A stretch of 64,000 nt of DNA, taken from CAYWPG01 sp964460035. GTDB taxonomy: Bacteria; Pseudomonadota; Gammaproteobacteria; Nitrococcales; AK92. Positions 42,442 through 50,989 of the stretch are shown here, in pieces. The stretch is from NCBI GenBank assembly GCA_964460035.1, contig CAYWPG010000012.1:32223-96222 (forward strand). The letters run 5' to 3'. Position 1 is the first letter of the stretch; each line of letters starts with the position of its first letter. The notes under the pieces are model-generated. The model was not told where the DNA came from and ran no database searches. It saw only the letters and a list, made by a program, of their open reading frames with translations. Both the position numbers and the translations under genes were made by a program.

Positions 42442-44025
42442 ATGGCGTTTTCCGACCCGCTCAGTGCGCATAAGGAGTTGGTAACCGCGCTGCATGACCC
42501 GCGCTGTTACCCGCACCCGGTCGATAGAGTGCACGAGATAGAAACCCATATATCCACCATTCTGCTGGCTGGCGAATACGCCTACAAAATCAAGAAACCC
42601 GTACATTTCGGTTTCGTGGATTACCTGGACCTGGAACGCCGGCGTTACTTCTGCGGCGAAGAGCTACGTCTAAATCGCCGACTCGCGCCGCACATCTATC
42701 TGGATGTCGTAGCCATTACCGGATCGGCTCGCACGCCGCGTATCGGCGGCACCGGCGCGGCCATAGAGTACGCGGTGCAAATGCGCCGATTCCCGCAGGA
42801 GTGCCGGCTGGACTTTCTGCTCGCTCGCGACGACGTATCGCTGGAAGAGATGGCCGCCCTGGGCCGGCAACTGGCCGACTTTCACGCTGGCGCCAGAACG
42901 CCCCCCGCCGACAGTCCTTACGGCTCGCCGGCAGCGATCGTTGCCCCGGTGCGCGACACCTTGACCGATCTGGCGCACCTTTTGCCCACACGGAACCAGG
43001 CGCTCGCCGCGCTGACCGCCTGGTGCGAAGCGAGCATGGAGCGGCTCGCCGATACGTTCGAGCAGCGCCGGCACCAGGGCGCCGTGCGCGAGTGCCACGG
43101 CGATCTGCACCTAGCGAATATCGTGCGATGGCCGCAGGAAGTAACCGTATTCGACGGCGTCGAATTCAATCCCGAGCTCATCTGGATCGATGTGATGTGC
43201 GACATAGCTTTCGCGCTCATGGATCTGGAACACCGGGGCGCGCCGCGCCACGCTCATCGGCTGTTGAGCGCGTACCTGGAGTGCGGCGGCGACTATCCAG
43301 GCCTGGTGGTACTGGACTTCTACAAACTCTATCGCGCCCTGGTGCGCGCCAAAATCGCCGCCTTGCGGCGCGATCAGCTAGACAGCGACGATCCGGCAAG
43401 CGCCGCCGCGCAGCAGGAAGCCACGGATTACCTGCTGCTCGCGCAGCGCTACACGGCGGCCCGCACCCCCGCTCTCTATATCACCTGCGGTCTGTCCGGC
43501 AGCGGCAAGAGCACTGTGGCCCAGCACTTGGTGGACGAGATCGGCGCCGTACGCATTCGCTCCGACGTGGAGCGCAAGCGCCTGTTCGGCATGCCCGCCG
43601 ACGCCCGCAGCGGCGCAGGCTTGCAAGAGGCTATCTACACGCCCGAGGCCAGCGAGCGCACCTACCGTCGCCTTGCCTCCCTGGCTGAGGCGGCGCTGCG
43701 CGCGGGCTACACAACGGTGGTCGACGCGGCCTTCCTGCACAGGCGCCAGCGCGAGCCGTTCATCGCCCTGGCCAGGCGGCTGCAGGTACCATGCGCCATA
43801 CTCGTAGTACACGCCGCCGAACAAGTGCTGGCCGAGCGCATAACGGCGCGCCAAGCCCGGGCCGAGGATCCATCGGAGGCCACGCTGGAAGTGTTGCGCC
43901 ACCAGCTCGGACAGGTGGAATGGCCCACCGAGCGCGAGAGCGCTTGCATACGAGTCGACACCGATTCCACCGACTGGGCCGCTGCATTGCGCGGCGCGCT
44001 GCCCGCCCCGGCACCGTCCATATGA
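42442..44025 (+). CDS. Aminoglycoside-phosphotransferase-like kinase fused to an AAA kinase
   Basis: 527-residue fusion. The N-terminal half (about 1-320) is an APH-fold small-molecule kinase with lysine in YKIKKPVHFGFVDY, the Brenner motif HGDLHLANIVRW and metal-binding segment FDGVEFNPELIWIDV. The C-terminal half (about 345-520) is a gluconokinase/zeta-like P-loop kinase with Walker A CGLSGSGKSTVAQH and lid-like arginines. This two-domain architecture is widespread in proteobacteria but its substrate is unknown. ATG 42442 has AAGGAG 11 bases upstream; a longer frame to 42334 has no such site. It is convergent with pncB. Confidence 0.85.
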   Translation: MAFSDPLSAHKELVTALHDPRCYPHPVDRVHEIETHISTILLAGEYAYKIKKPVHFGFVDYLDLERRRYFCGEELRLNRRLAPHIYLDVVAITGSARTPRIGGTGAAIEYAVQMRRFPQECRLDFLLARDDVSLEEMAALGRQLADFHAGARTPPADSPYGSPAAIVAPVRDTLTDLAHLLPTRNQALAALTAWCEASMERLADTFEQRRHQGAVRECHGDLHLANIVRWPQEVTVFDGVEFNPELIWIDVMCDIAFALMDLEHRGAPRHAHRLLSAYLECGGDYPGLVVLDFYKLYRALVRAKIAALRRDQLDSDDPASAAAQQEATDYLLLAQRYTAARTPALYITCGLSGSGKSTVAQHLVDEIGAVRIRSDVERKRLFGMPADARSGAGLQEAIYTPEASERTYRRLASLAEAALRAGYTTVVDAAFLHRRQREPFIALARRLQVPCAILVVHAAEQVLAERITARQARAEDPSEATLEVLRHQLGQVEWPTERESACIRVDTDSTDWAAALRGALPAPAPSI

Positions 44026-44085
44026 CAATACTCCCTCTCCCTCGCATGGGCGCGCGGCCGATCCCGCCACGCCGGCGCAATGCCG

Positions 44086-45441
44086 CTACCGCGGTGGCGA
44101 CATGACCCGGTCGGCGGCAGCGTCGGCGGCCGCTGCCGCCTGCTTCAACCCCACCGAGAACGCCACCGGATACGGCGGCGCATGGCTTAACCGGCGCAAC
44201 GGCTCGGGAAGCTGCGCCACTTGCTCGGCACAGCGCTGTCGCACGGCCGCGAGCGGCTCCGGCTCCCGTACCCGTCGGCCAGCCTGCAGCCAGGGCACCA
44301 GCAAAGGCGTACCCTCGCCGGGCTCGTCGGCCAAGGCGACGGTATCTCCAGCCATCGTGCCCGCCGCATCGTAACGGCGCCAGACCTGCTTGCGGCCAGG
44401 CCAGGTCGCCTTGCCTTCGGAGCGCTTGCGGCGCGGCTGCCCCTCGTATTCGGTCAATTTATAGGCGCAATCCAGGTAGGGTACGTCCGACGAGGTATCC
44501 AACCGGCTGCCCACCCCGAAGCCGGTTATGGGCGCACCGGCCGCCCGCAGCTCGGCGAGGCTGTATTCGTCCAGATTACCGCTGGCGAAGATGCTCGTCC
44601 GGCTCAGTCCACCGGCGTCTAGAATGGCTCGCACACGGCGCGCGTGCTCGGCAAGATCGCCGCTGTCCAGACGCACGCCGCCAACTTGCAGCCCCTTCTC
44701 GCGCAAGCGGGGCGCCAGCTCCACCACCCGGCGGGCGCCCGCCTCGGTGTCGTAGGTATCGATCAGGAATACCAGGCTGCCTCGGTGTGCCTTGGCGAAG
44801 TTCTCGAACGCTGTCGACTCGTTCAGATACACCTGAATAAACGAGTGCGCCATGGTCCCGAACAGCGGGATGTCATAGCGCTGGCCTGCGAGCACAGTGG
44901 CGGTGCCGGCGAAGCCCGCAAGATAGGCGGCCCGCGCCGCCAGCAGCCCCGCCTCGGCGCCGTGCGCGCGGCGCAACCCGAAGTCGACCAGCACGCTATC
45001 GGGCGCCGCCAGCACGCACCGCACGGCTTTGGAAGCGATCAAGGTCTGCAGGTGCACCAGGTTGATCAGGCGCGACTCCAGAAGCTGGCCTTGAGAAAGC
45101 GGCGCGGTGATCTGCAACACCGGCTCGTGGGGAAATACCACCGAGCCCTCCGGCACCGCATACACATCTCCGGTAAAGCGCCAGTTCGCCAGACGCTCGA
45201 CGAAGTCGCGAGAGAGCGCCTCTTGATTCGCCAGCCATTCCAACTCGTCGGCGGTGAAGCGCGCCTGCTCTATGAACGCCACTGCCGACTCCAGCCCCGC
45301 GGCGACCAGAAAGTTCCTCTCCGGCGGCAGGTCGCGGAAGAAGAACTCGAAGGTCGCCGTGCCGCCGGTGCCGGCATGGTCGTAGGCCTGAAGCATGGTC
45401 AGCTCGTAAAGGTCGGTCAGCAGAAGACTGTTACACTCCAT
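44086..45441 (-). CDS. pncB: Nicotinate phosphoribosyltransferase
   Basis: 451 residues. Converts nicotinic acid and PRPP to nicotinate mononucleotide with ATP (Preiss-Handler salvage). Hallmarks: LTDLYELTMLQAY at the N-terminus, the catalytic histidine region LFGTMAHSFIQVY, VRLDSGDLAEHAR, IFASGNLDEYSL and GFGVGSRLDTSSDVPYLDCAYKL. ATG 45441 is preceded by AGAGGAG. Divergent from the nicotinamidase gene across 220 bases, so both steps of nicotinamide recycling are next to each other. The C-terminal Ala-rich tail is slightly longer than usual. Confidence 0.93.
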   Translation of the reverse strand: MECNSLLLTDLYELTMLQAYDHAGTGGTATFEFFFRDLPPERNFLVAAGLESAVAFIEQARFTADELEWLANQEALSRDFVERLANWRFTGDVYAVPEGSVVFPHEPVLQITAPLSQGQLLESRLINLVHLQTLIASKAVRCVLAAPDSVLVDFGLRRAHGAEAGLLAARAAYLAGFAGTATVLAGQRYDIPLFGTMAHSFIQVYLNESTAFENFAKAHRGSLVFLIDTYDTEAGARRVVELAPRLREKGLQVGGVRLDSGDLAEHARRVRAILDAGGLSRTSIFASGNLDEYSLAELRAAGAPITGFGVGSRLDTSSDVPYLDCAYKLTEYEGQPRRKRSEGKATWPGRKQVWRRYDAAGTMAGDTVALADEPGEGTPLLVPWLQAGRRVREPEPLAAVRQRCAEQVAQLPEPLRRLSHAPPYPVAFSVGLKQAAAAADAAADRVMSPPR

Positions 45442-45607
45442 CGAGGCTCCTCTGACGGGTTCTCACAGGATGCTGGAGCGGCCATCCCGGGCTTGTGTCG
45501 GCAGCAGCTTGCCGCAATCGCCGTTGGCAGCGACCCCCAACGCTCCATCCCCGTCTGATCAGGGTCGCGCGCCGGCTTGTCAACCGTTACCCCCCCTTTT
45601 GTTCGCC

Positions 45608-45613
45608 TATGAT
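45608..45613 (+). promoter_or_regulatory. -10 element of pncA
   Basis: TATGAT at 45608-45613, 48 bases upstream of the pncA start; a weak GTTACC (45586-45591) lies at 16-base spacing. A C7T5 tract sits between them. No known NAD-responsive operator recognised. Confidence 0.35.
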
Positions 45614-45661
45614 GGTGCATACTTCTGAGGCTCTCTCGCGCGGCATCGAGAGGTAATCGCC

Positions 45662-46234
45662 ATGACTTCGGCACAGCCTGCGGAACAGCTGCAACCCACG
45701 GACGCTGTTATCGCTGTAGACGTGCAAGTCGATTTTTGTCCCGGGGGCGCGCTAGCCGTCGAGGGCGGCGACGAGATCATCCCCGTAATGAACGCTTGGC
45801 TGGATGCGGCGGCGCAGCGCGGCGCGCGCATATACGCATCGCGCGACTGGCATCCGCCGGAACACCTGAGCTTCCATCAGCGTGGGGGGGACTGGCCGCC
45901 GCACTGCGTGCAGGACACCGAGGGGGCGGCCTTCCATCCGGATCTGAAGCTGCCGCCCGGCACCGTCCGGATCACCAAAGGAGCGCGGCTGGACCGCGAT
46001 CAGTATTCCGCCTTCGACGAAACGGGGTTGGCAGCCGACCTGCGCCATCACGGCGTGCGCCGTGTTTGGGTGGGAGGCCTCGCGGAGGATGTATGCGTGC
46101 GCGCCACCGCCTTGGATGCGCGCAAGGAGGGCTTCGAAACCTTCGTCATCCGCGACGCCACGCGGCCTATCACGCCGGAAGGCGGAGAAGCGGCCGAAGC
46201 CGAACTGCGGGCGGCGGGCGTGCACATCGTCTAA
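45662..46234 (+). CDS. pncA: Nicotinamidase
   Basis: 190 residues. Deamidates nicotinamide to nicotinic acid, feeding the divergent PncB. The catalytic triad is visible: Asp20 (VDVQVDF), Lys106 (RITKGA) and Cys145 (EDVCVRAT). The metal site includes Asp62, His64 and His68 (RDWHPPEH). HPDLKLPPG and GLAADLRHHGV are also typical of this isochorismatase-fold enzyme. GAGG lies eight bases upstream of ATG 45662. It is convergent with the GH65 gene, which is 133 bases away. Confidence 0.93.
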   Translation: MTSAQPAEQLQPTDAVIAVDVQVDFCPGGALAVEGGDEIIPVMNAWLDAAAQRGARIYASRDWHPPEHLSFHQRGGDWPPHCVQDTEGAAFHPDLKLPPGTVRITKGARLDRDQYSAFDETGLAADLRHHGVRRVWVGGLAEDVCVRATALDARKEGFETFVIRDATRPITPEGGEAAEAELRAAGVHIV

Positions 46235-46367
46235 ACGCCTTATGTATCGCAGCCGCCTGCTTCTTCGGGCGGCAGGCATGGCGCGGAAGGCTCGAACCGC
46301 TGCTGCGGCTCATCGCCAAAGCGAGCGTTCACCCCACGCAGCGATGCGCGCCATCGCGCGTGGCCGG

Positions 46368-48800
46368 CTATGCCTCGGCCAGCGGTCCGGCGGCCGCCGG
46401 AATGGCGAAGGTATAGGTACGTCCGGGTTCGATTCTGTATACCCTGTCGCGCACCCCTATGCGGCTGGCCTCCCGCCCGGAGAACACTATCCGGACCTCG
46501 TCGCGATCGATCGTCAGCCGCAGCGCGCGGCCGCGAAAGTGCACGTGCATGCAAAAGCGCTGGATCTGCTCGGGCAGCCTGGGCTTCAGCCACAGCATAT
46601 CGTCGCGCACTTCCAGGCCCGTATAGCATCGGAACATCAGGTCTATGCTGCCGGCCATCGCGCCCAGATGGATGCCCTCGCGGGTAGTGCCGCCCTGCAT
46701 ATCTTCGAAGTCGACGCGCAGCGTATCCTGAAATAGCTCCCACGATCCCCTGCGCTGCGTGCGGCTCAAAACCCAGGCGTGCACCACATGCGACAGACTG
46801 GAGCCGTGGCTGGTGCGGGCGTGGTAGTAGGCGACGTTCTTGGGAATCCACTCGCGCCGGAACGTGTAGCCAAGGTGACGAAAAGCATCCTCCAGCTCTT
46901 CGGCCGATAGCAGGTAAAACAGCATCAGCACATCCGCCTGCTTGGACAGACGGTAGCGGTTGGTCGTATCCCCTTCGGCTTCGAGTATGCGGTCCAGCCG
47001 GTCGATATTGCCGTAGCGCCTGCGGTAACCCTGCCAGTCGAACTCGGCGAGCTTGGTGTAGCCCTCGAACTGACTGATGATGTGGTCGTCGTGAAAATCC
47101 ACGCGTAAGAGGCGGCTGCACTCATCCCAGTGCGCGAGCTCGGCGCTATCCAGCTTCAGCTGAGCGCACAACGCGGCACGGCGCTCCTCGGACAAAGCGT
47201 TGAGCACGTCGCGCGCGCGCCGCAGCGTCCACGACGCCATCACATTGGTGTACGCGTTGTTGTCGATGCCACGCGGCTGCGGATCGTCGGGGTAGCCTTC
47301 GTGATACTCGTCCGGCCCCATCACCCCGCGAATCTCGTACCGGCCGCTGGCTTGGTTCCACTCGGCGCGCGACGCGAAGAAGCGGGCGATCTCCAATAGC
47401 ATCTCGGCCCCATAGGCCGCGAGGAATTCGTGATCGCCGGTGGTCTGGTAGTAGTGCCAGATGTTGTACGCGATCGCCAGCCCCACATGCCGCTGGCGGT
47501 GCGAATTGTCCGGCAGCCAGCGGCCCGAGCGCGGGTTCAGATGCAGCCGCTGGGTTTCCTCGCGCCCGTTGCTGCCGCTCTGCCAAGGGTACATGGCGCC
47601 GCGGAAACCCGCTTCGCGCGCCGCTTGACGCGCGGCATCCAGCCGATACCAGCGGTACATGAGCAGCGCCAAGGTGATTTCCGGCATGTGGAACGTGAGC
47701 GTGGGCAGGATGAACAGCTCGTCCCAGAATACATGCCCGCGGTAGGCCTCGCCATGCAGCCCGCGCGCGGGCACCCCTGCATCCACATGCTGCACGTTGG
47801 GCGAAGCCACCTGCAGCAGATGGAACAGGTGCAGCCGCAACAGCCGCATGGTGTTGGCCGGCTCGCCCGGGCATTGCGCCGTCAGGTTCAGGTCGAAACG
47901 ACGCCAAAGCTGAGCCCAGGCCAGCGCGTGCGATCGCCGCAGCTGCGCGTAGTCCGGTGCGCCCAGGACGGCATTCTCGGCATCCAGCAACGGCGCGGAG
48001 ATGGCGCGATCGCGCGAGGAGTACACGGCAACCACCTTCTCCAGCGTCACAGCAGCACCCGCTTCGATGGGTACCGTGTAGCGCTCCTCGGCCAGGCCGT
48101 CGGAGGCGTGGTGGCGTCGCTGCAACGCCAGCGGCGTGCCATCGGCGAAGACCCGGGTGCGGGCGGCCTGAGCGATACGTATGTGCGACTGCCTCGTCTC
48201 CACCTCCAGCAGCAGCGTACCGGCCTCATTGACCCGGCTGCCTAGAGGGTTGAGGTGATGGCCGTCCAAGCCACGGTAACGAGCCACCCCCGAGTTGGTC
48301 ACTCGGCCGTCCAGAGCGCTGGCGAATTCGATCTTGCCGCTCCAGTTCTCGGCCTGAATCCGCACGCGCATTGCAGCCAGATGCGGCTGCGCCATGTGCA
48401 CCAGGCGCTCGCTGTGGTACCGGGTGATGCGCCCCGCCGTATCGCGAAAGCGTATCCGTCGCAACAGCAGGCCATGGCGCAGGTCCAGATCCTGGCAGAA
48501 GTCGAGCAGTTCCACCTCATCCAAACGGAACCACTCGCCGCCGTCGATGCGGAAATTCACCGCCAGCCAGTTCGGCACATTGACTAGATCCTCATTCTCG
48601 ACCTGGCGGCCGGCCACCTCGCTGACCAGGCGGTTATAACACCCGGCCAGGTAGGTGCCCGGATAGTGAACCGCATCCGCTCTCGCGAACTCGGCCGCCC
48701 CGCGGGTGGCGAAGTAGCCGTTGCCCAAAGTGCAGAGAGCCTCTCGGGTGCCTTCATGCTCGGGATCGAATCGTTTGAAGCGGATTCGCCAGCTGCTCAC
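46368..48800 (-). CDS. Glycoside hydrolase family 65 (trehalose/maltose phosphorylase-like)
   Basis: 810 residues. GH65 enzymes phosphorolyse alpha-glucosides with inversion, giving beta-glucose 1-phosphate. The N-terminal super-sandwich domain (about 1-290) is followed by the (alpha/alpha)6 barrel with FWDELFILP (358-366), the proposed general acid Glu498 in GPDEYHE and the phosphate-pocket segment SHGSSLSHVVHAW, then the C-terminal beta domain. An insertion (about 502-510) follows the catalytic motif. The start is a GTG at 48800 with GGAGGT seven bases upstream; the frame extends further but overlaps the preceding gene. Its partner upstream is a beta-phosphoglucomutase/trehalose-6-phosphatase fusion, which makes trehalose the most likely substrate; maltose or kojibiose are alternatives. 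Confidence 0.88.
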   Translation of the reverse strand: MSSWRIRFKRFDPEHEGTREALCTLGNGYFATRGAAEFARADAVHYPGTYLAGCYNRLVSEVAGRQVENEDLVNVPNWLAVNFRIDGGEWFRLDEVELLDFCQDLDLRHGLLLRRIRFRDTAGRITRYHSERLVHMAQPHLAAMRVRIQAENWSGKIEFASALDGRVTNSGVARYRGLDGHHLNPLGSRVNEAGTLLLEVETRQSHIRIAQAARTRVFADGTPLALQRRHHASDGLAEERYTVPIEAGAAVTLEKVVAVYSSRDRAISAPLLDAENAVLGAPDYAQLRRSHALAWAQLWRRFDLNLTAQCPGEPANTMRLLRLHLFHLLQVASPNVQHVDAGVPARGLHGEAYRGHVFWDELFILPTLTFHMPEITLALLMYRWYRLDAARQAAREAGFRGAMYPWQSGSNGREETQRLHLNPRSGRWLPDNSHRQRHVGLAIAYNIWHYYQTTGDHEFLAAYGAEMLLEIARFFASRAEWNQASGRYEIRGVMGPDEYHEGYPDDPQPRGIDNNAYTNVMASWTLRRARDVLNALSEERRAALCAQLKLDSAELAHWDECSRLLRVDFHDDHIISQFEGYTKLAEFDWQGYRRRYGNIDRLDRILEAEGDTTNRYRLSKQADVLMLFYLLSAEELEDAFRHLGYTFRREWIPKNVAYYHARTSHGSSLSHVVHAWVLSRTQRRGSWELFQDTLRVDFEDMQGGTTREGIHLGAMAGSIDLMFRCYTGLEVRDDMLWLKPRLPEQIQRFCMHVHFRGRALRLTIDRDEVRIVFSGREASRIGVRDRVYRIEPGRTYTFAIPAAAGPLAEA

Positions 48801-48912
48801 GCGCTTACCTCCCTGTCCTCCGGTGACCTTCCCCTGGTCATGGCGCGTAGGTTGCCGGCACTGCGGACGACGTTCGGGCGGGCCAGGCCGGCTCAGCCCA
48901 CGTTGCCGGCGG

Positions 48913-50448
48913 CTAACCCCGCTCCGATGCGGACAGCCGCCTGACCAGCTGCGCGAGCAATTCGAGCGCCTCGTCCGCATCGTTCACGCGCACGCGGGCC
49001 CAGGTAGCCCGCTGCGCGCTGCCCACGAAGACGCCCTGGCCGATACCGGCGAGAACCTTGAAGGCATCTTCGTCCGTGATATCGTCGCCGCAGTAAACCG
49101 GCGTACGCTCGGCGCCGGGGTCCAGGCGGGCGATGAGCCACTGCACCGCCCGCCCCTTATGCCAATCCAAGGCCGGCAGAAACTCCAGCACCTTTTTCCC
49201 GTGACCGCTCTTGAACTCGGGAAACGCTTGTTGCAAGGCCGCCAGCTCGCTCTGAACGCGCGGCTGCTCGTCCTCGGGCACCAGCCGAAAGTGCACGGCC
49301 AGCGAATACGGCTTGCGCTCCAGCAACACGCCGGGAATCGCTCCCAAGCGCTCGTTCGCCGCCTCCTGCAGACGCGCCAGCGCCGGCCGAAAGCGCTCCA
49401 GACCGGGCGCCTGCTCGGTGCTGCCATCCGGCAGGCGCAGCTCCAGCCCGTGGCTGCCCGCATAGGCCAGCCCGTCCAGCCCGACCATGCGCCTGAGCGT
49501 GGCCAGGTCGCGCCCGCTGACGATCGCGACAGGGCACAACCGGGCCAGCTCGGCGAGTCGGCGCCGCGCCTCGCCGGATAACAACGCCTGCTCCGGGCGC
49601 TCGACTATGGGCGTTAGCGTGCCGTCGTAATCGAGCAGAATCAGCGGATGCGATGGCAGAGCGAGCGCGTCGGCCTGCGGCAACTCGGCCGCAGGCGCGG
49701 ACGTAGCCAGCTCGGCAACTGGGATATCCGTCAGGTCCCGCACCACCAGATCCGCCTCCCGGGCTAGCGCCTGCTCGGCCGCACTGCCGCGCGCCAGCGC
49801 GATAACGGCAGCGAACTGACCCGATTTGCCCGCGCGCACACCGGCCAGCGCATCTTCCACCACCGCCGCGCGCGCCGGCGCTACCCCTAGCAGGCGCGCC
49901 GCGTGGAGAAACGTATCCGGCTCCGGTTTGCCCCGCAGGCGCAGCTCGGCAGCCACATTGCCATCGACCTGCACGTCGAACAGCTCCTCCAAGCCGGCCC
50001 GCGCGAGGATCGACGGCGCATTGCGGCTAGCGCTCACCACGGCGGTCCGGTAGCCCAGGCGACGCCAGAGCCGAATGCAGTGGATGGAGGTGGCGATCAG
50101 AGGGACGCCGTGTTCTTCTAGCAGACACAGGAAACGCTGGGCCTTATGGCTGGCAATTCCATGAACGCTGGCAAGCGTGCGATCGTCGGCCGGCCCAAGC
50201 GGCAAATCGATACCGCGGGCCTGCAAGAATGTCCGTACTCCCTCCAGCCTGGGCCGCCCGTCTACGTAGCGACGGTAATCATCGCTGGTGAACGGCACGT
50301 AGGCATCGCCCGCGCGCATGCGCAGCACTTCGTCGAAAGTCTGCCGCCAGGCCGCCTCGTGCAAAGCGGCCGTATCGGTCACCACTCCATCGAGGTCCAG
50401 GATCACGGCATCCACCGATGTCCGCGCAAGGATTGGCTGTGGTGTCAT
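48913..50448 (-). CDS. Fusion of beta-phosphoglucomutase and trehalose-6-phosphate phosphatase
   Basis: 511 residues with two HAD-family enzymes. Domain 1 (about 10-245) is beta-phosphoglucomutase-like: nucleophile DLDGVVTDTAALH, SASRNA, LRGKPEPD and VEDALAGVRA, converting beta-glucose 1-phosphate to glucose 6-phosphate. Domain 2 (about 265-505) is OtsB-like: LLDYDGTLTPI, VSGRDL and GDDITDEDAFK, removing phosphate from trehalose 6-phosphate. With the GH65 gene 112 bases downstream this gives trehalose 6-P to trehalose to glucose plus beta-glucose 1-P to glucose 6-P. The order HAD-OtsB-GH65 and combined length of 1,321 residues match the mycobacterial triple fusion OtsB1 (Rv2006), split here in two. 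No otsA or treS is present. Confidence 0.9.
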   Translation of the reverse strand: MTPQPILARTSVDAVILDLDGVVTDTAALHEAAWRQTFDEVLRMRAGDAYVPFTSDDYRRYVDGRPRLEGVRTFLQARGIDLPLGPADDRTLASVHGIASHKAQRFLCLLEEHGVPLIATSIHCIRLWRRLGYRTAVVSASRNAPSILARAGLEELFDVQVDGNVAAELRLRGKPEPDTFLHAARLLGVAPARAAVVEDALAGVRAGKSGQFAAVIALARGSAAEQALAREADLVVRDLTDIPVAELATSAPAAELPQADALALPSHPLILLDYDGTLTPIVERPEQALLSGEARRRLAELARLCPVAIVSGRDLATLRRMVGLDGLAYAGSHGLELRLPDGSTEQAPGLERFRPALARLQEAANERLGAIPGVLLERKPYSLAVHFRLVPEDEQPRVQSELAALQQAFPEFKSGHGKKVLEFLPALDWHKGRAVQWLIARLDPGAERTPVYCGDDITDEDAFKVLAGIGQGVFVGSAQRATWARVRVNDADEALELLAQLVRRLSASERG

Positions 50449-50542
50449 AGACCCGCTCGGCTGATTCGGAGTTCAAGGTTATGGGGGCAAGAATTACAGG
50501 CTGCCAAGACAGCGCGATCCCGCAGCCAGGGCCTATTCAAGG

Positions 50543-50956
50543 CTATCTCGCGCTGTCCCGCGAGTCATGCTCGGCGGCCAGATCTTCCAGAATTGGACAG
50601 TCAGGCCGGTGATCGCCGCTGCAATGATCCGCCAGGCGGCGCAGGGTATCGCGCATGGCGGTCAGCTCCCGGATCTTCTCCTCCAGCTCCGCGACATGGG
50701 CCAGCGCGATCTGCTTGACCTCGGCGCTGGGCCGTTCGGTGTTTTGCCACAGCCCGATCAGCTGCTGGATGCGCTCCATGGAGAAGCCCAGCTCGCGGGC
50801 GCGCTTGATAAAGCGCAAGTTGTGAAGATCCTTTTCCGTGTAGACGCGGTAGCCCGAGAACGTTCGCGCCGCGGGCCGAATCAGGCCTATGCTCTCGTAG
50901 TAGCGAATCATCTTGGCCGATACGCCGGTCGCTTTGGCCGCCTCTCCGATGTTCAT
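50543..50956 (-). CDS. cueR: Copper-responsive MerR regulator
   Basis: 137 residues. The N-terminal helix-turn-helix (MNIGEAAKATGVSAKMIRYYE) and long dimerisation helix lead to the Cu(I) loop with C112 and C120 (C-X7-C), at the same residue numbers as in E. coli CueR; the downstream His and Asp pattern also fits group-11 metal selectivity. It is 33 bases downstream of copA on the same strand, so it is part of the copper-induced transcript. An ATG four codons upstream (50968) is possible, but 50956 gives the conserved N-terminus. It should act at the two operators at 53.6 kb. Confidence 0.92.
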   Translation of the reverse strand: MNIGEAAKATGVSAKMIRYYESIGLIRPAARTFSGYRVYTEKDLHNLRFIKRARELGFSMERIQQLIGLWQNTERPSAEVKQIALAHVAELEEKIRELTAMRDTLRRLADHCSGDHRPDCPILEDLAAEHDSRDSAR

Positions 50957-50989
50957 GACTCCCTCCAAGCTGTCGATGGCACACGGCGC

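Noticed and set aside
42444..44025. Aminoglycoside resistance determinant
   Set aside because: The APH fold fused to an AAA kinase is a common housekeeping-type architecture of unknown substrate; no mobile-element context.
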